Below are positions 9,545 through 16,848 of a DNA stretch of 16,848 nt, piece by piece. Position numbers and translations under genes: made by a program. Source of the stretch: Ochromonadaceae sp. CCMP2298 (Eukaryota > Sar > Synurophyceae > Ochromonadales > Ochromonadaceae). Position 1 is the first letter of the stretch. Each line of letters opens with the position of its first letter. The stretch lies in assembly GCA_026770595.1 (NCBI GenBank), contig MU634046.1:1-16848 (forward strand). The letters are read 5' to 3'. The notes under the pieces were generated by a model, which saw nothing but the letters and a program-made list of their open reading frames with translations, was not told where the DNA came from and did no database searches.

Positions 9545-12500
9545 ATGACTGAGCTCGGCGAAGATCCGTTCGTGATCGGCGAAGCGGACGAGGACGTGGA
9601 TGCGGAGAACGATGGAGACAACGAGGAGGAACTGGAAGCGATGCTGGAGGCGCGACCGAAAGATACCTGGTCCGGGGCGAGCGGAAAGAGGGACGAGGTG
9701 GTGAGGGAGCTCATTAGGTGCTTTAGCAGTATGGTCGAGTCGCACGAGAAGGACTTTGCTCTGCCGGACCACAACGGGCGCTTCCAGGTGGAGGACATGG
9801 AGTACGCGAAGCTGCTCGATGCGCCCAAGTATGTCGCCAAGGCAAAAAGGTAAGTTGCTTTAGGGGATGAGGGATGAGGGATGAGGGAGGGCGGGGGATA
9901 GAGCGGCGGGCGGAGAACACTCGAATTTGAATACCTCAGGATGCCCCCATCACACTAACGCCAACACCCCACCACCCCCAGGGCTCTGATCTTGAACGAG
10001 AACTTCGACACGCGTGACTTCACGATCTTCATCGCATCGAAGCAGTGGGCGAACAAGATCCTACGGAACCTGCTCGGCCTGTGCGCCAAGGACGACGCCA
10101 TTCTTGCCATGCGCTGCTGCTCCCTCGCACTCGTACTAGTGCGCCGCCTTTCAGATGCCTCGCAAAAAGTAGTGCAGGAGGCGACCAAGGGCGTGCAGCG
10201 CAAGGCCTCTTCTCTGGATCTGCAGCAGAACGAGGACGACAACGACCACGCCAAGCCCAAGACGGAGGAGGAGGACAAGGAGGCCAAGAAGGAGGAAAGA
10301 AGGCGCTTCCTGGGGCGCGTGGAGAACGTGAAGAAGCAGGTGGCCGCCTTGCTGACCTTCAAGGACGCGCTGTGTTCCGAGGAGTGCAACCTGGCTATAA
10401 CGAACGCATTCAAAGACTTCTGGCTGAAGGAGCAGATCGCCTCGGCGGAGGAGAACAAAACAAACGTGGCCATTATCTTCTCATACTTCCGACGCGTGCT
10501 GGCTATCGAGCCACAAATGCAGTGGTCCTCCGCAGGAGAGGTAGCTTTGCAGCGCAGCGTGCACGACAAGTACATCGTCCAGCTGCGCATGATCCTCTCA
10601 GTCATACCTGGCATCTGCTCGGACTTCACGCGGCCCTACCACAACGACTGGCTCGGTGACATCATACTCATCATCTTCTTCACCCTTAGGGGGTTCGAGC
10701 CCCAGGAGCTGTACCGCGTGTGGAAGACCGGCGCACTTATCGAGGATTTCGAGAACTTCGACAGCTACGATGACGCAGTGGACACAGACGGACTGGCACC
10801 CCGGCGGCGCAGGGGGAAGGAGAACGCACCCACAGCACCCACAGCTAGCAGAAATCTCCCCGCAGTGGTGGTACCCCAGGCCCTCGCATTGGCCAACCGC
10901 AACGGCGGTGCACTGGGCAAGGGCGCGCTCAGCCAGAGGCTGCAGCAGGAGCGTAACAAGAGACAGCTGGGGGGCGGCCCCGGAGTGCCGGGCCTGAAGG
11001 GTGCAGGTGTGGGTGCAGGTGTGGGTGCAGGTGTGGGTGCAGGTGCAGGTGCGGGAGCGGGGGCAGGTGCGGGAGCGGGAGCGGGGGTGGGGGTGGGAAT
11101 GAGGGGGCCGGTGGCAGGCGTTCAGGGGGGGTCTAGTCGCTTCAAGGGCCTCTACAACAGAGCCTTGCACTCCAGCGCAATTCCTTCACTGCCCCCTGCA
11201 AACAGCAATGCCTCTACCTCTGCTGGCAGCTCCAGCAGCGCACAGCCTAGTAGACACGAGCTAGATGCTCTACTGGGTGAGGACAAGGACAAGCCCCCCC
11301 TGTGGATGCAGATGGCTAAGATCGTGCGAAACCCATTCGCCGCCGCATCCAGCGCGCCTGTGACCCAGGCCACTAAGAGGGGCAAGAGAAACCTCACCTT
11401 CGCGGTGGACACAGGAGCGGCCGAGCGTGACGCCGCGGAGTACCACGTGTCAACTGACCACCAGCAGGCTACGGTGGTGGCGGCAACATTGGCCAACCTG
11501 CTGTCCAACGAGCTGGCCCTGAAGCCCCTGGTGAAGAGGGTGAACGAGGACCTCCGCAGGGACGATATGCGCATCGGGCCTGAATTGGAGCTACGCTACT
11601 TCGACCTCCTCTCCCGCGCCCTACAGTACAACCGCCTCAAGCTGGCCGACGAGCACAGAGAGGTGCTGGCCCGGGGGGGAGTCTGGGAGCCCAACCTGAA
11701 GAACGTGATGGACGCGCTGGATAAGATGTCCTTCACCAGAGTAGTGGTGGCCATCGAGCGCATAGGCAAGAACAACCTCAAGCTGGACGACGTGATGGTG
11801 CCCATGGGGCTGTACAAGGAGATGATTTGCTACCTCAGGGTGCTGCTAGAGTCTGGCCTGGAGGGGCACCATGAGATCGCGATCGGAGCTTTGCACCGGC
11901 TGTTCTACGTAGCGTCCGAGCGCCTCGACCCCCTACCTAAGCTTCTCTCCCTCTGGCGGGCCGGCACGTATCCCAAGAAGCATCTGTACGTGCTGGTGGA
12001 GCTGGTGCACGAGACACTGCGTACGTTGGAGGCAGCGCATACGCGATTTGCGAGCGCGGGGGACGAGGCGGTGCCTGCGAAATACAAGAAGAGGCGTCGC
12101 AATGATATGGACCTGGAGGGCTACATGGCGTCCTGCGTGCGCTTCAGGGTGGACGACTACTTCAAGAGATACGTGGGGACCAACCAGACTGTCCGCATGT
12201 ACACCAAGCTGCTTTCTCACTATGAGAAGAACGACCCCATGGTGAACCACTACGTGTACATCTTCCTCAGGAGGCTTAACGCATTCGCGCTGGAGCAGGA
12301 CTGCCCCGCACCCGCACCGCCCCCGCGCTCCTCGTCCGCCTCTGGCTCTGCCTCCTGCGCCCCCCCTACATCAGGCGCGGAGGAGGAGCAGTCGGTGAGT
12401 CTGGGCTACATGCTGTTCAACATCCACACCCTAGATGTCTTCAGCACGCTAGTTAACGACCGAGCTGCACTGCAGAACCGCAATATGGAGCCCCTTGTGC

Positions 12501-13879
12501 GCCTCGTGCGAGCCATTCTGCGGCGCTTTGGAGAGGCCGCTGACAAGAACCACATGCTCTTCGTGGATCTGCTGTTCCAGCACGTGCGGCCTCACGACCA
12601 GTGTCTAAAGATAGACAATGTGTACGAGGCGCCGCTGCATGCCACCATCGTGCAGGCGAGGGGGCGCTTTGAAGAGGCAGGAGAAGAGGTACGGGAGGCG
12701 GGTGGGGGTGAGGCTTCGGCCAGCTCGAGCGACTCCTCTGATGATGATATGGGGGACGACTTCGACGAGAACGATCTCACTGCGGCCTTCAAGCCTGCAG
12801 CACCCATGGAAAAGAAGAAGCGCAGGCGGGAGGAGAAGGCTAAGGCGAGGGAGGGGAAGAGGGCGAGGAAGGAGGAGGGGAAGCGCCGTGGGGAGCAGAA
12901 GCGTGCTAGTAAGAAAGGGGAGAAGATGAACAAACGTGCGTGGAGTGCCGAGGAGGACGCGGTGCTGCGGGCGCAGTTCGCCCTGTACGCAGGCACGCAT
13001 AGCGTGTTCACCAGCATCGCTCAGTCTGAGGAGCTGCAGGAGCTGGGCAAGGGGCGGTCTGAGGCGGAGGTGCAGCGGAGGGTCAAGCTGCTCAGCCTGC
13101 ACATGCAGGTGGCCCTTAGCGACGATGAGGAGGAGGAGATAGAGCACGGTACGCCCATGGCGATGGGGGGCAGGGCGCTGGGCTCGGCGGGGGCGGGGTC
13201 GGGCAGCCTGAACTTCGACTCTCCCGGCAATGCCGTCGAGTTCGACGCGCTGTTCGCAGGGGATGATGACTCGCCTACGCAGCGGCAGGGCAGCCAGGAC
13301 GGGACCGCTAGCCAGCGGGTGTCGCAGCTGTTCCCCCTGCTGACGCAGACACAGACGCAGCAGGGCAGCGGCACGCAGGTTGACTCGATGCAGGACTCGC
13401 AGACTCAGCTGGACACTCAGGCGCAGACACAGCTGGATGACTCGCAGACGCAGGGGCAGACGCAGGGGCAGACGCAGGGACAAACGCAGATGCAGGAGGA
13501 GCGGATGGCTTCGATGCGCAGCGGGGAGTCCCCCTTCTCCACACAGGCGACCCTGCTACAGACCCAGACACAAACGCAGACGCAGACGCAGACGCAGACA
13601 CAGCGGGGCAGGTCGCAGGCTAATCCCGTGCCTTGGGACTGGGACCTGGCGGGGGCGGGGGCGGGGGGCACTCTGGCGGGGGATAGCGATGAGGACTCTG
13701 CGCCGAAAAAGAAGCACCGCGCTTTGAAGACGATGAAGAAGAGCTCAGGGGCGGGGGCGGCGGACGATGATGACGATGTTCTGTTTGCGGACGAAGGGAT
13801 GCCATCTGCTGCCTCTGCCACTGCCCCCATACCAGGCAGGCAGAAGCGCAACAGGGTGATCGATTCGGACGACGAATAG
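9545..13879 (+). CDS. TIMELESS: Timeless/Tof1/Swi1 replication fork protection protein
   Basis: Exons 9545-9849 and 9982-13879, phase 2 junction giving an Arg codon; 1400 residues, against about 1200 in human and yeast. After an acidic start, the TIMELESS N domain runs about 48-355 (EVVRELIRCF, LALVLVRRLSD, FTLRGFEPQELYRVWK). A Gly-Ala/Gly-Val repeat (about 441-474) is inserted before SSRFKGLYNRA, the counterpart of the family 'SRFGGSY' element. The middle and C-terminal helical parts are recognisable at 628-655, VRMYTKLLSHYEKNDPMVNH near 836 and LVRAILRRFGEAADKNHMLF near 945. An acidic then lysine/arginine-rich stretch (1008-1085) precedes WSAEEDAVLRAQFALY (about 1088), matching the family 'WTLEEEAEL' block. 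Residues about 1199-1313 are an SQ/TQ-rich repeat tail; the end is VIDSDDE. Family knowledge: with Tipin/Csm3 it travels with the replisome, couples helicase and polymerase and relays checkpoint signals. Assignment is based on motif order along the whole protein. Confidence 0.93.
9850..9981 (+). other. Intron of the Timeless gene
   Basis: Intron of 132 bases, donor GTAAGT at 9850, acceptor CCCCAG ending at 9981, phase 2. CTAAC at about 9955 is a good branch-site match about 25 bases from the acceptor. Three GGGATGA units lie near the 5' end and a C/A-rich tract precedes the acceptor. Splicing joins YVAKAKR to ALILNENFDTRDF. Confidence 0.9.
11005..11100 (+). repeat. Coding minisatellite, Gly-Ala/Gly-Val repeat in Timeless
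   Basis: Tandem GGTGCAGGTGTG units pass into GGTGCA/GGAGCG and GGGGTG units, encoding alternating Gly-Val and Gly-Ala for about 32 residues. It keeps the frame and lies in the disordered linker between the N domain and the next Timeless block. Confidence 0.9.
13330..13603 (+). repeat. Coding CAGACG hexamer repeats (TQ repeats) in Timeless
   Basis: Three clusters of ACG/ACA-CAG codon pairs: 13341-13361, 13447-13490 (with CAGGGG interspersed, giving TQGQ) and 13560-13602 (seven TQ in a row). Synonymous ACA, ACC and CAA codons interrupt the runs, so the array is not a perfect recent expansion throughout. Confidence 0.9.
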
Positions 13880-13921
13880 GTCGATTCGGTCGACGAATAG
13901 GTCTATTCGGACGACTAACAG
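13859..13921 (+). repeat. 21-base tandem repeat across the Timeless stop codon
   Basis: Three units of exactly 21 bases start at 13859, 13880 and 13901, sharing a core close to GATTCGGACGACGAATAG. The first carries the last codons and TAG stop of Timeless; the second and third keep the frame and carry an in-frame TAG and TAA. Each unit contains ATTCG...CGAAT, a short inverted repeat. Confidence 0.95.
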
Positions 13922-14424
13922 GTGCTCAGCAGAGTACGCTCAGCTCATAGTACGCTATGCGCAGGACAGTGGCATTCTACGCTCCGCTCCCCACAGCCAG
14001 CTCCCCCACAAGATCGAGTGCGAATAAAGTCGAATTATCGACATGTCGTAGTCGAATTATCGAATTGTCGAAGTAGAAGTGATTTGGCTATTTTCAATAA
14101 TTAAAAAATCTTCGATGAACATTTTAGACATGAAAAATGTGTCAATGGTTTTTTATGGGAAGAATATAAAATCGCTGGTTCTCGAGTGGGATATAATGCA
14201 GGATTGGTCTGTGGCGGCCGATGAAGACAAAAATATTCTCAAGTCGGAGCAAAAATGTGAAACAATAATAAGGAAAAACGGCACTTAAATTATGTATAAC
14301 ATCTACCGTTACTTACTTGTACACCTCTGCTACAAAGATATTAAAATTTACAAACCATGATACAAAAAAATACAATAACAGCGAGATGCATTGGTGCGCC
14401 CAATACTATACACCTATGCACACT
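13880..14424. other. Convergent 3' intergenic region, Timeless to the MFS gene, with AT-rich island
   Basis: 545 bases between two stops. After the 21-base repeats, AATAAA at 14023-14028 is a candidate Timeless polyadenylation signal. GTCGAATTATCGA occurs twice (14029-14041 and 14051-14063) among other TCGA-rich motifs. From about 14,080 to 14,400 composition turns AT-rich, unlike the flanking genes. It holds a plus-strand frame from ATG 14115 to TAA 14286-14288 (57 codons) with no recognisable family; I do not call it a gene. Confidence 0.55.
14023..14028 (+). promoter_or_regulatory. Candidate polyadenylation signal AATAAA for Timeless
   Basis: AATAAA about 144 bases after the Timeless stop, just before the TCGA-rich repeats. 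Plausible by distance; untested. Confidence 0.35.
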
Positions 14425-16502
14425 CTAATCCTTTCCGGCAGCCTTCAGTTGGGAGTAGCTGAGCAGGTATAGCAGGCCCGATAGACCGTAGCAGGCCCCC
14501 AGCACGACCATCAAGCTGACCTGCAGCTCCTTGGGGTCTCTGTGCGATACGGAGTAAGTCGCGGGAGACGGTTCTTGCTGCGGAGCGTACTGGCTGGACG
14601 CCTCAAAGTCCACCTGCACCTCCCTGCCACCCACCACACCCGCTACGAAGGGGATCAGCACCGGCACGTTGCCCCCGATGATGGTGATAATGAACATAAA
14701 CAGTGCCACTGCTTGGGTCAGTTGTACGGGGCGGGTATTGGATCGGTCTGAGATGAGGGCCAGCGTTTGTCCCAAGTATAGCTCGCCCACCATGCCCGAG
14801 ACCACAAGTATCAAGAAACAGTAGGGAAAGCCCAGCATGAGGGAGGCCAGGATTAGGGGCAGGGCGAGGATGTTGCTGAGGCCTGCAATGAGCATGCGTG
14901 GGGACTGGTCCACCTCCACCTCTCCCTTGTCCGCGTCCCCCACATTCCCCTCGGTCCCATTTCCCGCGTTCCCCATATCAGCCCCAGAGAGAAACACAGG
15001 CGGCGACCCCACAGACCCCCCAGGTCCTCCGGAAGAAAAGGTAGCTCCGTCGGTCTCTGACTCAGGCTCCGCGCGCCATAGTGGGCTCTTTTGTGCATCG
15101 ACTGGGTTCAGCAGGGACTCGTACTTGCGTGAAGAACCCCCCATCTTAGCCTTCGCCATGCGCAGTATCACAAGGTCCGAAAGGAAGCCGCCCATCAGAC
15201 TGCCGAAAGCAGAGCCCACCACAGGCACCCACGACATATACTCTATCAGCTTCAGAGAATCCATGCCCTGGAGTGGGACGGGGTCGGGGACGGGGGCAGA
15301 ACAGGGGTTATGAAATCTGCATGGGGGGGGTTACGAAATCTATGTATACAGTGCACACACAGTGCATACACATAGTAGTAGTAGTGCATACGTACCTCGT
15401 TGTGCCAGGGGTAGGTGGATAGCTTGCTGCACTCCCCATCCACGCAGTAGGGGTATGCATCGCCACACATGCTGGGAGCCTGGTCATATGCGCTACTGTA
15501 GGAGTAGGAGCAGGAGCTGTCGTCTTCTGTCACGAACAGCGTGCTGAAGAAGACGCTTGTGTAGGAAGCCCACACGTAGCCCCCCCCCAGCCTTACCCCC
15601 GTGGCTAGAAGCATCGTGTATATGCCTGGCTTCCGCCACTGAACGCATACTATGTCGTGCACAACGCTCAGCATACTCGCCAGCCGCACCCTGAGCGACT
15701 TGCGCACCGGCCGAATAATCCCATCCCCGGTGCGCACAGCACTGTACGCTGTGTCGGAGCCACTCGCGTCGCCGTCCCCGTCCCCGTGGCCGCTGTCCCC
15801 ATGGCAACTGTCGTCTGCGAGGTCGAAGGCGCCCCCCAGCACATCCTCTGTGTGTTCGAAGCCCTCCGCAGCTGCAGACCCCATCGAGTCACCCTGCAGG
15901 CAGGATATCAAAGGCATCAGGCAGGCGCAGACGGCCCCCGCCAGGCCGAATATCACATAGCCCGCTTGCCACCCGTACTCAGTGTACATGTACGTACCCA
16001 GCGAGAGCGACAGAGAGAACGCGAAGTAGGTGCCGGAGTTGAAGATGCCAAACGCCGAGCCCAGCATCACGGGGGCGAAATGGTCGCTGATGATGCTGGT
16101 CGAGAAGGGCGTGATGATGGACTGCGCGAGCCCCATGACCACGCGGATGACTACTTGCTGCCAGAAGCGCTTCGCCACAGAGGTACTCGCGAAGACGACG
16201 GAGAACAGGAGGGTCGCCGCGGCCAAGATATTGAACTTCGATAGACAGTATCCGGTTCCCTGGAGAGCCTCCCCGTAGCTGAGCGCGATGATAACCCCAC
16301 CAATTGTATAAACCATCGTGAAAGCCGGCCCGGCGAGGATCGAGTACTCGTAGGATGCATAGTCGATGTACGGAATGGGAGAGACAGCGATGAAGTAGCG
16401 ATCAAAGTTCTCCAGAAAGTACACGAACGAGATGAAGAAGAGCAGGATCAGAGACCGACTCTCCGCCTGAAGCACCGAGTTGGCGCGTAGGGGAGCTTCC
16501 AT
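14425..16502 (-). CDS. Major facilitator superfamily transporter (possibly Spinster-like)
   Basis: Exons 15396-16502 and 14425-15267 on the minus strand, phase 0 junction; 649 residues. ATG at 16500-16502, TAG at 14425-14427. Helix 1 (about 18-40) contains FLENFDRYFIAV, close to the 'NYMDRY' start of Spinster-like MFS proteins. Helices 2-6 follow to about 200, including VVIRVVMGLAQSIITPFSTSIISDHF, the usual R.G.G...P helix 4 region. A long, Asp/Gly/Ser-rich cytoplasmic loop (about 205-262) links the halves. Helix 7 is followed by a cysteine-containing non-cytoplasmic loop (331-360, four Cys) ending PWHNE, where the intron lies. Exon 2 starts GMDSLKLIEYMSW, then VVGSAFGSLMGGFLSDLVI (helix 8 and the GGxxSD loop), another disordered loop, and helices 9-12. 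Family knowledge: Spinster proteins move lipids or organic anions; the substrate here is unknown. MFS membership is firm, subfamily uncertain. Confidence 0.9.
15268..15395 (-). other. Intron of the MFS gene
   Basis: Intron of 128 bases on the minus strand, donor GTACGT starting at 15395, acceptor CTCCAG ending at 15268, phase 0. It contains CTA repeats, the direct repeat GATTTCRTAACCCC twice (each with a possible branch adenine) and a C-rich tract before the acceptor. Splicing joins PWHNE to GMDSLKL. Confidence 0.88.
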
Positions 16503-16848
16503 TTGAACAGCGAAATGTCACGAAGAGAGGCTCATCGTAGGGGGACTGACACCACCCACAATCAATCGAATGCAAGAATATCCACTGATCCAGTAGGAAC
16601 CCTGCTTCTCCTCCCCGCGGCAGGGTCTGCACTCCCCTTGCAAGGCCGAACAAGGCTTGACGGGGGTCAAAAACCCCCATGAAAAACCCAAAATTCACCC
16701 GGAAATGCGGAAACCAGGGAAAGCGGAGATCATGGATCCCCGCCGGGATCTGCTTAGCCCCTGGCGCATAATGCCGGCAGGAATACCGGCATTTTCGTCC
16801 TTTTCGAGCATAGTGGGAAATGCCGCAAAAGACCGAGCATTGCCCGAG
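16503..16848. promoter_or_regulatory. Upstream region of the MFS gene, with hairpins
   Basis: 346 bases upstream of the MFS start, running to the window edge. No gene is supported. It contains a GGGGGT-CAAAA-ACCCCC hairpin (16662-16678), a perfect 8-base-pair inverted repeat (16770-16793), and the related pieces GGAAATGCGGAAA and GGAAATGCCGCAAA near 16700 and 16815. It probably holds the promoter and 5' leader; no TATA box is visible. Confidence 0.45.
16770..16793. repeat. Perfect inverted repeat AATGCCGG / CCGGCATT
   Basis: Arms of eight bases (16770-16777 and 16786-16793) with an eight-base loop CAGGAATA. It lies about 270 bases upstream of the MFS start codon. Confidence 0.85.

Noticed and set aside
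10689-10703. GGTTCGAGCCCC resembling a tRNA T arm and B box
   Set aside because: It lies inside the Timeless coding sequence (LRGFEPQE) and no acceptor stem, D arm or anticodon arm can be formed around it.
12605-13483. 292-codon minus-strand frame opposite Timeless
   Set aside because: It mirrors the Timeless basic and SQ/TQ regions; low complexity Leu/Arg/Pro content and no family match.

Overview
The window is nuclear DNA of a eukaryote. Five introns with GT/AG borders interrupt genes, and the proteins are eukaryotic (Timeless, CMSS1, a GOST-type seven-helix protein, Cdc48). The coding sequence is GC-rich with short C-rich introns, and seven genes sit in about 16.8 kb. The Cdc48 protein starts with a signal peptide followed by a basic transit-peptide-like stretch. 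That layout fits an alga with a complex, red-derived plastid (ochrophyte, haptophyte or similar), where a second Cdc48 works in the symbiont-derived ERAD-like import machinery (SELMA). The exact lineage cannot be fixed from this sequence.

Layout: (1) 1-551 +, C-terminal end of a protein kinase of tyrosine-kinase-like type, cut by the window edge. (2) 771-1622 -, CMSS1/Cms1, a ribosomal small-subunit biogenesis protein. (3) 2045-3720 +, a GOST-like seven-transmembrane protein in three exons. (4) 4484-7090 -, a signal-peptide-bearing Cdc48 AAA+ ATPase. (5) 7607-8878 +, an unrecognised low-complexity protein with a C-terminal membrane anchor. (6) 9545-13879 +, Timeless/Tof1, the replication fork protection protein, in two exons, with a striking SQ/TQ-rich tail. 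(7) 14425-16502 -, a major facilitator superfamily transporter in two exons. Genes mostly alternate in strand, giving shared divergent promoter regions (1623-2044 and 7091-7606) and convergent 3' regions (552-770, 3721-4483, 13880-14424).

The genes do not form a pathway; this is an ordinary compact chromosomal stretch. No tRNA, rRNA, transposon, CRISPR array or viral gene was found. The points worth a second look are the plastid-type Cdc48, the repeat-built SQ/TQ tail and in-frame repeated stop codons of Timeless, the orphan membrane protein, an AT-rich island at about 14,080-14,400, the uniformly C-rich 3' splice tracts, and several simple repeats and hairpins in the intergenic regions.
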